Positions 7,275 through 14,504 of a stretch of DNA of 45,030 nt are shown one piece after another; positions within the stretch are counted from its first letter, which is position 1; every line of letters begins with the position of its first letter. Under the pieces are notes generated by a model. The model was given only the letters and a program-made list of their open reading frames with translations. It searched no databases and was not told the DNA's origin. Source of the stretch: an uncultured Lachnospiraceae bacterium (GTDB taxonomy: Bacteria; Bacillota; Clostridia; Lachnospirales; Lachnospiraceae); contig CACZBM010000017.1 in assembly GCA_902779445.1 (NCBI GenBank), forward strand, positions 1-45,030. The letters run 5' to 3'. The position numbers and the translations under genes were made by a program.

Positions 7275-8636
7275 CTACTCTGCAAATACATCGTTAAGCT
7301 GTTCCACTTTTCTGTCGCTTCCGGAAATGATGATCACGGAATCTCCAGCGAGGAAGGTGGAATCACCGGAGGGGATCTCGATATTTCCCTTTCGGGTTAT
7401 TGTGGCTATCAGAACGTTTTTCTTCAACTGTATGTCCTTAAGTTTTTCTCCGCAGTGGAGAGTCTTTTCCGTAACCCTGAATTCCGTTGCTTCTACGAGA
7501 CCGTCTGCAATGAGGTGCATGGTAAGGGCAGCACCGATCTGGTTTTTCTTTGCACGGACATATCTGACTATGATATTTGTTACAAGGTCTTTCGGTGAAA
7601 TGATACTGCCTACCGGCAGGTCATCAAGGATATGCAGGTTCTCAGCACGTCCCACCTTGGTTATAACCTGGGGAACATGCATGTGATTGGCGTAAAGCGA
7701 CATGAGAATATTGGTCTCATCGATCCCGGTCAGTGAGACAAAGGCATCTGCTTTTGATATGCCTTCCCTGTCCAGAACTTTCTGGTCGCTTGCGTCGCCC
7801 TCCACGATAGTGGCATTGGGGAAATGCGCAGCCAGCTCACGGCATCTTCCTGACTTGGAATCTATTATCTGGACAGAAACACCCTGATTTAAGAGCAGCT
7901 TTGTAAGATAAAAACCCACCCGGCTTCCGCCTGCGATGAGAACGGATTTTGCCTTGTGGGGGATGATGTCCAGATTCTTTAAGAGTATATTTAAATTTTC
8001 GTTTGATCCGGTTACGAAGATCCTGTCATTTTCCTTTAATTCAAAATCACCGGAAGGTATGATGGCTTCTCCGTCACGTAATACTGCGCAGACCAGAACC
8101 TGGCATTTCAGGGTCTGGTTTACCTTGAACAGCGTGAGCCCTTTCAGCTGGGAATCAGGCTTGACTTTAAGCTCCACGATCTCTGTATTGCTCTTTGCAA
8201 ATGTATCTCGTTTTAAAAATCCCGGATAGCGGAGGAGACGGGAAATTTCCTTCGCAGCCTGAAAATCGGGATTCACTGCCATTGAAAGCGCAAAAGCTCC
8301 CTGCATGGATGTGATCTGTCCTGAATATTCGGGATTTTTGATACGGGAAATGGTATTGATCTTTGGGTTCATATTATGAGCCGTTACACAGGAAAGAAGG
8401 TTTACCTCGTCCTGTCCGGTCATCGCGATAAGGAGGTCGGCGGTTGCCACACCGGCTTCTTTAAGAACTGCCATAGATGCGCAATTTCCCTGAACTCCCA
8501 TAACATCATAGGATTCTATACAGGATTCCAGCCTGTCAGTATCGTTGTCGATAACAGTGAGGTCATATCCCTCAAAAGCAAGCTGTCGGATCAGGGTTGA
8601 ACCCATTTTGCCGCACCCGGCTATCAGAATTTTCAT
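7275..8636 (-). CDS. trkA: Potassium uptake regulatory subunit TrkA
   Basis: A 453-residue cytoplasmic protein with two tandem RCK units, each an NAD-binding Rossmann fold (TrkA_N) plus a TrkA_C domain. The first starts MKILIAGCGKMGSTL with GxGxxG and an acidic residue ending the second strand (VIDND). The second starts near residue 230 with SVLIAGGSRVGFYL and IIDSK. The full-length duplicated form gates TrkH by binding nucleotides. GGAGGGA lies before the start and a TATAAT further upstream. Together with trkH it forms a two-gene minus-strand operon. Confidence 0.94.
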   Translation of the reverse strand: MKILIAGCGKMGSTLIRQLAFEGYDLTVIDNDTDRLESCIESYDVMGVQGNCASMAVLKEAGVATADLLIAMTGQDEVNLLSCVTAHNMNPKINTISRIKNPEYSGQITSMQGAFALSMAVNPDFQAAKEISRLLRYPGFLKRDTFAKSNTEIVELKVKPDSQLKGLTLFKVNQTLKCQVLVCAVLRDGEAIIPSGDFELKENDRIFVTGSNENLNILLKNLDIIPHKAKSVLIAGGSRVGFYLTKLLLNQGVSVQIIDSKSGRCRELAAHFPNATIVEGDASDQKVLDREGISKADAFVSLTGIDETNILMSLYANHMHVPQVITKVGRAENLHILDDLPVGSIISPKDLVTNIIVRYVRAKKNQIGAALTMHLIADGLVEATEFRVTEKTLHCGEKLKDIQLKKNVLIATITRKGNIEIPSGDSTFLAGDSVIIISGSDRKVEQLNDVFAE

Positions 8637-8661
8637 AACACTACTCCCTCCAACCTGGACA

Positions 8662-8689
8662 TTATACTACAATATATTAAAATTTGCAT
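8662..8689 (-). promoter_or_regulatory. Putative promoter for trkA-trkH
   Basis: On the minus strand TATAAT (plus positions 8662-8667) lies about 25 bp before the trkA start and is preceded, after 16 bp, by TGCAAA as a weak -35 box. The spacing to GGAGGGA and the start codon is plausible. Confidence 0.45.
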
Positions 8690-8759
8690 TTAATACCACT
8701 TCATGATAATATTTCACAGACTTTCCTAAAAATGAAAGAAAAGGTAACTGTTTAGAACA

Positions 8760-8784
8760 GTCACTTGCGTTCACCGCAAGTGAC
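8760..8784. promoter_or_regulatory. Perfect 10-bp stem hairpin between trkA and cobO
   Basis: GTCACTTGCG (8760-8769), loop TTCAC, CGCAAGTGAC (8775-8784). No T-run follows on either strand, so it is not an ordinary terminator. It lies in the leader of the cobO-like gene, 48 bp before its start, and could be an operator or RNA structure. Nothing else is recognised in 8690-8832. Confidence 0.45.
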
Positions 8785-8832
8785 GTCTGAAAGCCTTTGC
8801 ATTTGAAAAACGAATAAAAGGAGTTATCTGTA

Positions 8833-9351
8833 ATGGAAGAAAGAGGGATTATCCAGATATTCGGGGGGACAGGGAAGGGAAAGACAAGCGCAGCCATCGG
8901 ACAGGGCATCAAAGCAGCCACCAACGGAAAGAATGTCACTGTCATACAGTTCCTGAAAGGCAATATGGATGGTGATTTTGACATATTGAAACGTCTGGAA
9001 CCGGAACTCAGGCTGTTTTCTTTTGAAAAGTCGGGTCAGCGTTTTGATGATCTGCCTCCCAATGAGCAGGAGGAAGAGAAGCAGAATATCATGAACGGCT
9101 TCAATTTCGCCAAGAAAGTTCTGATGACGGGCCAGTGTGATCTTTTGATCCTGGACGAATTTTTGGGACTTCTGGATACCGGGGTCATAACCATAGAGGA
9201 TTTTAATGATCTCTTAAGCGTGAAGCCGGAAAATGTGGGGATCATCATGACCGGCATCAAGATCAACGAGGATATCTGTTTCATGGCAGACGAGATCACG
9301 GAGATGGAGACGATCTGTCTGTCCCACAATACTGATGAAAATAAGATTTGA
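8833..9351 (+). CDS. CobO/BtuR-like corrinoid adenosyltransferase
   Basis: A 172-residue P-loop protein starting MEERGIIQIFGGTGKGKTS, with the Walker A at about 11-19, the usual beginning of ATP:cob(I)alamin adenosyltransferases of the CobO/CobA type. IQFLKG, LLILDE (Walker B) and a C-terminal TGIKI/ADEITEME segment also fit; the family's TGR at that point is replaced by TGI. The role would be attaching the adenosyl group to corrinoid. No other cobalamin gene is nearby, and no cobalamin riboswitch was seen upstream. The 3' end overlaps the glycosylase gene by 17 bp, so the two are translationally coupled. Confidence 0.8.
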   Translation: MEERGIIQIFGGTGKGKTSAAIGQGIKAATNGKNVTVIQFLKGNMDGDFDILKRLEPELRLFSFEKSGQRFDDLPPNEQEEEKQNIMNGFNFAKKVLMTGQCDLLILDEFLGLLDTGVITIEDFNDLLSVKPENVGIIMTGIKINEDICFMADEITEMETICLSHNTDENKI

Positions 9352-10207
9352 GGATGACCTGGATCTTTTGAAGATCGCAGAGAGCGGTCAGTGTTTCAGG
9401 TGGAAAAGAATTGATAACGGAGGGGGTCCTGCAGCCTGCAGAATTATTGCCGGCGGCAGGGTTCTTTTCGTTATGGAAGGGGCAGATCAAGGCACTTTTG
9501 AGCTTTCCTGCACAGAGGATGAGTACAGGGAATTCTGGAGTGAGTATCTGGATATGGATACGGATTACCGGGGCATAAGGAAAATGGCTTTGGACAGTGG
9601 TGACCGTGTCTTATCCAATGCGGCGGATGCCGGAAAGGGAATAAGGATCTTAAAGCAGGATACATTTGAGATGCTTATAAGCTTTATTATCTCCCAGAGA
9701 AAGAGTATTCCTGCCATCAGGTCCACGATAGAAAAGATCTGCAGTAAAGCCGGTAGAAAGCTGGAGCTTAATGAGAATGAGAAAGAGTGGCTTAAGGACC
9801 GGGGATTCCCGTCTGAAGCAGGAGAGGATCTGTATGCTTTCCCTTCTGCACAGGATTGTGTAAGGCTTTCATCTGATGACCTCGCTTCATGCGGTACCGG
9901 CTACAGAGCGCCTTATATAGAAAGAGCTGCGGAGGGGATAATAAGCGGTGAGATAGACCTTGACTCCATGGAAAAGCTCCGGGATGAAGAGCTTATTACC
10001 GAGCTTATGAAGATATACGGAGTAGGGAAAAAGGTGGCGAGCTGTGTGTGTTTATTTGGATTTCACAGGCTTGACTTCTTCCCGGTGGATGTATGGATAG
10101 AGAGGGTTTTATCAAAGTACTATCCCGATGGATTTCCGTTCGACGCATACAAACCCTATAACGGAGTCATGCAGCAATATCTTTTTTTTAATGAGCGCAA
10201 TTTATGA
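9335..10207 (+). CDS. OGG1-type 8-oxoguanine DNA glycosylase/lyase
   Basis: A 290-residue base-excision repair enzyme. The N-terminal part has the OGG_N pattern with SGQCFRWKR near residue 17; the middle is the helix-hairpin-helix glycosylase fold with ISFIISQRKSIPAI. The hairpin YGVGKKVASCVCLFG carries the expected Schiff-base lysine K233, and FFPVDVW supplies D252. Their 19-residue spacing equals K249-D268 of human OGG1. Length fits bacterial OGG1 homologues. No ribosome site precedes the ATG at 9335, which lies inside the cobO-like gene, so coupling is likely. Confidence 0.88.
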   Translation: MKIRFEDDLDLLKIAESGQCFRWKRIDNGGGPAACRIIAGGRVLFVMEGADQGTFELSCTEDEYREFWSEYLDMDTDYRGIRKMALDSGDRVLSNAADAGKGIRILKQDTFEMLISFIISQRKSIPAIRSTIEKICSKAGRKLELNENEKEWLKDRGFPSEAGEDLYAFPSAQDCVRLSSDDLASCGTGYRAPYIERAAEGIISGEIDLDSMEKLRDEELITELMKIYGVGKKVASCVCLFGFHRLDFFPVDVWIERVLSKYYPDGFPFDAYKPYNGVMQQYLFFNERNL

Positions 10208-10255
10208 TCGCGATCACTATAGTTAGGCTGGTGTCATTCTTAAGCCGGTGTCATT

Positions 10256-10376
10256 CTGAGTGAAGCGAAGAATCTCATATAGCCGGATGAGAGATCCTTC
10301 GCTAACGCTCAGGAAGGAAAAACGTCCGGTGGACGTTTTTCGGGCATGTTTACGAGCGCTGAGCGCGAGTATGCCC
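10256..10376. repeat. Composite palindromic intergenic repeat
   Basis: Three structures follow each other. First, CTGAGTGAAGCGAAGAATCTC pairs imperfectly with GAGATCCTTCGCTAACGCTCAG up to 10312. Second, AAAAACGTCC (10318-10327), GGT, GGACGTTTTT (10331-10340) forms a perfect stem. Third, GGGCAT (10342-10347) pairs with ATGCCC (10371-10376). The first half matches the widespread type of TCATTCTGAG...GAATCT repeats and recurs at 33911-34080. The second stem could also end transcription of the upstream glycosylase gene. Position 10208-10255 contains two further copies of GTGTCATTCT. Confidence 0.65.
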
Positions 10377-10427
10377 CGCACAAGGGGCTCGGGGAATCGT
10401 TGTGTCAAGGAGCTCAGGAACACGAGG

Positions 10428-10456
10428 TTGCATCATGATTGGCAGTGGTTTATAAT
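10428..10456 (+). promoter_or_regulatory. Promoter for dapA-dapB
   Basis: TTGCAT at 10428-10433 and TATAAT at 10451-10456 are separated by 17 bp. Start of transcription would be near 10463, giving a leader of about 33 nt with AGAGGAGGAG before the dapA start. No room remains for a lysine riboswitch. Confidence 0.7.
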
Positions 10457-10495
10457 CAATTGTTAGTGTTGTTGTAGATTAGAGGAGGAGCGAAA

Positions 10496-11380
10496 ATGTC
10501 GATCTTCAAAGGAGCTGGCGTAGCCATAATCACACCTTTCAAAGAAAACGGAGATGTGAATTATGAGAAGTTCGCCGAGATCATAGAGAATCAGATACAA
10601 AACGGAACGGACTGTATCATCGTATGCGGAACCACCGGAGAAGCAGCGTGTCTTACAGAAGAAGAGCACATGGCTGTTATAAAGTTCTGTGTAGAGCAGG
10701 TTAAGGGACGTGTGCCGGTAATGGCGGGAGCCGGAAGCAATAATACGAGGACGGCGGTCTATCTTTCACAGGAATCGGAAAAGGTAGGAGCTGATGCGAT
10801 CCTTTCCGTGACTCCTTATTACAATAAGACCACACAGAAGGGTCTTATCGAGCACTTTACCGAGATCGCGGAGTCTGTAAATATTCCGATAGTGCTTTAC
10901 AGCGTAAGGAGCAGGACCGGAGTCAATGTGGAACCCGAGACAGTTAAGTATCTTGTTGAAAACGTGCCGAATATCGTCGGTATCAAAGAAGCCAGCGGAA
11001 GCATGTCACAGGTTGCGAAGATCCTCTCCATCTGCCCGGATGTGGAGCTCTATTCCGGTGATGATGATATGACGATCCCCATGATGTCTCTTGGTGCGCT
11101 GGGTGTTATTTCCGTAGTATCAAATGTAGCTCCCCGCTATGTACATGATATGTGCATGAAGGCATTGAACGGTGACTTCGCAGGCGCAGCGACCATGCAG
11201 CTTGCGGAGGTGGATCTTGTGGAAGCGCTTTTCTGCGAGACAAACCCCATACCTGTTAAGGAAGCAATGAATATACTGGGACTTGAGGTAGGACCTTTGA
11301 GAAAGCCCCTTGTTCCAATGAGCGATAAGAACCGCGAGAGACTTATCAGGTCGCTTGAAAGTTTCGGATTACTGAAATAA
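10496..11380 (+). CDS. dapA: 4-hydroxy-tetrahydrodipicolinate synthase
   Basis: A 294-residue TIM-barrel aldolase that condenses pyruvate and aspartate semialdehyde in lysine/diaminopimelate synthesis. CGTTGEAACLT, VTPYYNKTTQ (catalytic Tyr) and VGIKEASG with Schiff-base K164 are present. The usual YNVPxRTG reads YSVRSRTG here, an uncommon variant at the substrate-binding loop, but the arginine of RTG is kept. A strong AGGAGGAG ribosome site precedes the ATG. dapB follows 12 bp later. Confidence 0.95.
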   Translation: MSIFKGAGVAIITPFKENGDVNYEKFAEIIENQIQNGTDCIIVCGTTGEAACLTEEEHMAVIKFCVEQVKGRVPVMAGAGSNNTRTAVYLSQESEKVGADAILSVTPYYNKTTQKGLIEHFTEIAESVNIPIVLYSVRSRTGVNVEPETVKYLVENVPNIVGIKEASGSMSQVAKILSICPDVELYSGDDDMTIPMMSLGALGVISVVSNVAPRYVHDMCMKALNGDFAGAATMQLAEVDLVEALFCETNPIPVKEAMNILGLEVGPLRKPLVPMSDKNRERLIRSLESFGLLK

Positions 11381-11392
11381 GAGGAGAATAAA

Positions 11393-12151
11393 GTGGCGGT
11401 AAAAGCGATAATGAACGGCTGCAACGGCAGGATGGGAAAGGTGATCACGGGCCTCGCGGAAAAAGACCCGGAGATCGAGATAGTTGCCGGTGTAGATGTT
11501 TTTGATGAAGGACATAACAGTTTCCCTGTATATAAAGAGATCGGTGAATGCGTAGAAGGCGCCGATGTGATAATAGATTTTTCGCTTCCCCAGGGGACGG
11601 ACAGACTTCTTGACTATGCGGGAGAGAAAGGGATCCCGGTGGTACTATGCACCACAGGACTTTCCGAGAGCCAGCTTGAAAAGGTTAAGAGTACTTCTGA
11701 AAAAACTGCGATCCTCCGCAGTGCCAATATGTCAGTCGGCGTGAATGCACTTATGAAAGTTCTTCATGAAGTGGCGCCAATCTTTGAAAAGGCAGGCTTT
11801 GATATAGAGATCGTGGAAAAGCACCATAATCAGAAAAAGGATGCTCCCAGCGGTACGGCTCTTGCCCTTGCGGATGCTGTGAATTCCGCTTTAAGCGAAA
11901 AGTACGAATATGTATATGACAGGAGCAGCAGGGAAGAAAAGAGACCTGAGAAAGAGATAGGTATTTCTGCCGTAAGGGGCGGAACGATCCCCGGAGACCA
12001 TGATGTTATCTTTGCCGGAGAGGATGAGGTGGTGACCATTTCCCACAGAGCATATTCCAGAGCAATATTTGGCAAGGGAGCCATCGCCGCAGCGAAGTTC
12101 TTAAAAGGAAAGAAGAACGGCATGTACGACATGTCTGATGTACTGGGCTGA
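11393..12151 (+). CDS. dapB: 4-hydroxy-tetrahydrodipicolinate reductase
   Basis: A 252-residue NAD(P)H-dependent reductase catalysing the step after DapA. It starts with GTG at 11393 behind GAGGAGAA, placing the nucleotide-binding motif MNGCNGRMGKVI at residues 7-18. The catalytic and substrate motif EKHHNQKKDAPSGTALALA is intact, as is the C-terminal HRAYSRAIFGKGAIAAAKFL. It forms an operon with dapA. hisA begins 10 bp after its stop. Confidence 0.96.
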   Translation: MAVKAIMNGCNGRMGKVITGLAEKDPEIEIVAGVDVFDEGHNSFPVYKEIGECVEGADVIIDFSLPQGTDRLLDYAGEKGIPVVLCTTGLSESQLEKVKSTSEKTAILRSANMSVGVNALMKVLHEVAPIFEKAGFDIEIVEKHHNQKKDAPSGTALALADAVNSALSEKYEYVYDRSSREEKRPEKEIGISAVRGGTIPGDHDVIFAGEDEVVTISHRAYSRAIFGKGAIAAAKFLKGKKNGMYDMSDVLG

Positions 12152-12161
12152 GGGACGTTGC

Positions 12162-12944
12162 ATGAAGCTCAGACCGTGTATAGATATACATAACGGAAAA
12201 GTAAAGCAGATAGTGGGTTCCTCTCTTTCCGATGAGGGAGACAGAGCCCTTGAAAACTTCGTGTCAGAACATGATGCGGTGTATTATGCGGAATATTATA
12301 AGGAAAGGGGTCTTTCCGGAGGGCATGTTATAGTCCTTAACGGAAAGGATTCCCCATATTACGAGGAATCAAAAAGAGTGGCTTTTGCTGCTCTTTCTTC
12401 ATATCCCGGAGGCATGCAGTACGGCGGAGGCGTGAATGACGAAAACGCGGAGGAGTACCTTGCCGCCGGTGCAAGCCATGTGATAGCAACGAGCTTTGTG
12501 TTCGCAGGCGGCAGATTAAATGAGGAAAACTTAAGGAAGCTCCAAAGGGCAGCCGGGAAAGACAGACTGGTCCTCGACCTCTCCTGCAGGAAAAAGGAGC
12601 AGGGACAGTACTATGTGGTAACTGACAGATGGCAGAAGTTCACGGAGATAAAAGTTGATCCGGAAACTCTTAAAGAACTCTCAAATGAGTGCAGCGAGCT
12701 TCTGATCCACGGGGTTGATGTGGAAGGAAAGTCATCGGGTATCGACGGAACCCTGATAGAAATACTTTCGGAATGCGACAGTATACCGGTTACATATGCC
12801 GGTGGTGTGAGAAGCCCTTCCGATATTGAAGAGATCCGGAAAAAAGGAAAAGGAAGAGTTGACTTCACTGTAGGCAGTGCGCTCGACCTGTTTGGAGGGG
12901 AATTGAAGATCGGTGATATTTTGTCGAGTATAACGCAGTCTTAA
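12162..12944 (+). CDS. hisA: Eukaryotic-type HisA (ProFAR isomerase)
   Basis: A 260-residue TIM-barrel protein converting ProFAR to PRFAR in histidine synthesis. The start at 12162 is taken because MKLRPCIDIHNGKVKQIVG aligns with the N-terminus of the family; an upstream in-frame ATG lies inside dapB. Motifs match yeast His6 rather than normal bacterial HisA: CIDIHNGKVKQIVG, YYAEYYKERGLSGGHVI, DLSCRKKEQG, LLIHGVDVEG, YAGGVRSPSDIEEI and SALDLFGG. Catalytic aspartates at position 8 and in GVDVEG are present. No other his gene is near; it is placed behind dapAB, ending at a terminator. Confidence 0.88.
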   Translation: MKLRPCIDIHNGKVKQIVGSSLSDEGDRALENFVSEHDAVYYAEYYKERGLSGGHVIVLNGKDSPYYEESKRVAFAALSSYPGGMQYGGGVNDENAEEYLAAGASHVIATSFVFAGGRLNEENLRKLQRAAGKDRLVLDLSCRKKEQGQYYVVTDRWQKFTEIKVDPETLKELSNECSELLIHGVDVEGKSSGIDGTLIEILSECDSIPVTYAGGVRSPSDIEEIRKKGKGRVDFTVGSALDLFGGELKIGDILSSITQS

Positions 12945-12951
12945 ATTCCGC

Positions 12952-12980
12952 TTGCAAATAAATTATGGAAGTGTTAGTAT
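12952..12980 (+). promoter_or_regulatory. Possible promoter upstream of the BMP transporter
   Basis: TTGCAA (12952-12957), 17 bp, TAGTAT (12975-12980). A start near 12987 would run straight into the hairpin-T-run at 13002-13034, so this could be an attenuated leader. I looked for a purine riboswitch core and saw none, so simple termination of hisA with a separate promoter is equally possible. Confidence 0.35.
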
Positions 12981-13001
12981 TTTTTAAGAACATTGTACAA
13001 C

Positions 13002-13034
13002 GGCGTAGGGTTTTCTTTCCACTACGCCTTTTTT
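13002..13034 (+). terminator. Rho-independent terminator after hisA
   Basis: GGCGTAG (13002-13008) pairs with CTACGCC (13022-13028), followed by six T. It ends dapA-dapB-hisA transcription, or attenuates the following gene if the promoter at 12952 is used. Confidence 0.75.
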
Positions 13035-13088
13035 CATATCAGGCGCTGAAAAGCGTTTGATAAAACATTCTACAGGAGGAGAATAAGT

Positions 13089-14396
13089 ATGAAAAAAATG
13101 AAAAAGTTTATTGCGCTTGCTCTCGCAATGACAATGACTCTGACAATGACAGCCTGTGTCAAGAAGGAAGCAGCTGAAACTGCAGCAGCTCCCGCTGATT
13201 CTGCGGCTGCTCAAGAGGCACCCAAGGAAGAGAGCGCACCGGCAGAAGAAAAGGCTGATGATGCGGCAGCACCTGCAGCAGCATCAGATCTGAAGGTAGG
13301 ATTTATCTTCCTTCATGATGAGAATTCCACTTATGACTTAAACTTCATCACAGCTGCTAAAGCGGCATGCGAAGCAGCAGGTGTAGAGTATGTATTAAAG
13401 ACAGGTATTCCTGAAGGACAGGAGTGCTATGATGCAGCCTGTGAGCTTGCTGATGCAGGATGCGGAATCGTATTTGCAGATTCCTTCGGACATGAGGATT
13501 ACATGATCGAGGCAGCTAAAGAATATCCTGATGTTCAGTTTTGCCACGCTACAGGAACAAAGGCGCATACAGAAGGCCTTGCAAACTATCACAATGCATT
13601 TGCAACCATTTTCCAGGGCCGTTACCTTGCAGGCATCGCTGCAGGACTTAAGTTAAACGAGATGATCGACAAGGGCGAGATCACTGCTGACCAGGCTAAG
13701 ATGGGTTATGTCGGAGCTTACACATATGCAGAGGTTATTTCCGGATATACATCATTCTATCTCGGAGCAAAGTCAGTTTGCCCTACAGTTACTATGGAAG
13801 TTACATTCACCGGATCATGGTATGATGAGACAGCAGAGAAGGAAGGCGCAAACACCCTTATCCAGGACGGCTGCGTACTTATCTCCCAGCATGCAGATTC
13901 CATGGGTGCTCCTACAGCATGTGAGACTGCAGGTGTTCCCGATATTTCCTACAACGGTTCTACCGAAAGCGCAGCACCCAACACATTCATCGTTTCATCC
14001 AGGATCAACTGGGAGCCTTACTTCGCGCACATCATTGACTGCGCAGAGAATGGCAAGGCTATCGAGACAGACTGGACCGGAGATCTGTCAACAGGTTCTG
14101 TAGAGCTTACAAGCTTTGGTGCAAAGGCAACAGCAGAAGGAACAGAAGAGGCAGTTGAGAAGGCTAAGGCTGAGCTTGAAGCCGGCACACTTCATGTATT
14201 TGATACAAAGACCTTTACCGTTGAAGGTAAGGAACTTACAAGCTATGAGGCAGATGTTGATACTGATGCCGATTACACACCTGATCACGAAGTTATTAAG
14301 GACGGTTATTTTGATGAGTCCGGAGCTGATTTCAGGTCTGCACCTTTCTTTAATGTTCAGATCGACGGAATCACACTTCTTGATACTGCTTATTAA
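13089..14396 (+). CDS. BMP-family nucleoside-binding lipoprotein
   Basis: A 435-residue surface lipoprotein: signal peptide with basic MKKMKKF, hydrophobic core and lipobox TMTAC with Cys23. An Ala/Glu/Pro-rich linker runs to about residue 70. The following ligand-binding domain has VGFIFLHDENSTYDLN, GIVFADSFGHEDYM, VQFCHATGTKAH and GRYLAGIAAGL, the pattern of the BmpA/PnrA/Med family, whose studied members bind purine nucleosides. The next three genes encode the cognate ABC transporter. An intercistronic hairpin follows, which would give more of this subunit than of the membrane parts. Exact ligand is inferred from the family. Confidence 0.9.
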   Translation: MKKMKKFIALALAMTMTLTMTACVKKEAAETAAAPADSAAAQEAPKEESAPAEEKADDAAAPAAASDLKVGFIFLHDENSTYDLNFITAAKAACEAAGVEYVLKTGIPEGQECYDAACELADAGCGIVFADSFGHEDYMIEAAKEYPDVQFCHATGTKAHTEGLANYHNAFATIFQGRYLAGIAAGLKLNEMIDKGEITADQAKMGYVGAYTYAEVISGYTSFYLGAKSVCPTVTMEVTFTGSWYDETAEKEGANTLIQDGCVLISQHADSMGAPTACETAGVPDISYNGSTESAAPNTFIVSSRINWEPYFAHIIDCAENGKAIETDWTGDLSTGSVELTSFGAKATAEGTEEAVEKAKAELEAGTLHVFDTKTFTVEGKELTSYEADVDTDADYTPDHEVIKDGYFDESGADFRSAPFFNVQIDGITLLDTAY

Positions 14397-14410
14397 AGAC
14401 AGTTTCATAC

Positions 14411-14433
14411 GGGGCGGCAATGCCGCCCCTTTT
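14411..14433 (+). terminator. Intercistronic terminator/attenuator after the BMP gene
   Basis: GGGGCGGC (14411-14418), loop AAT, GCCGCCCC (14422-14429), then TTTT. An 8-bp all-GC stem this close to a short T-run should stop part of the transcripts and protect the upstream mRNA, a usual way to obtain excess binding protein. Confidence 0.75.
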
Positions 14434-14504
14434 CCTTATAGCGGTGAAGATCAGAATAAACTGCTTACGGGAACAAAAATAAAAAGGAGCGTCATGGGAA
14501 GATA

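Noticed and set aside
8667..8984. Minus-strand frame upstream of trkA over the cobO start
   Set aside because: It overlaps the well-supported cobO-like gene and the trkA promoter, and its sequence resembles no family.
10208..10495. Lysine riboswitch or T-box before dapA
   Set aside because: The promoter at 10428-10456 leaves a leader of only about 33 nt, and upstream sequence is made of palindromic repeats.
12958..13080. Possible purine riboswitch before the nucleoside transporter
   Set aside because: The conserved purine aptamer core was not found; only a simple terminator hairpin is visible.
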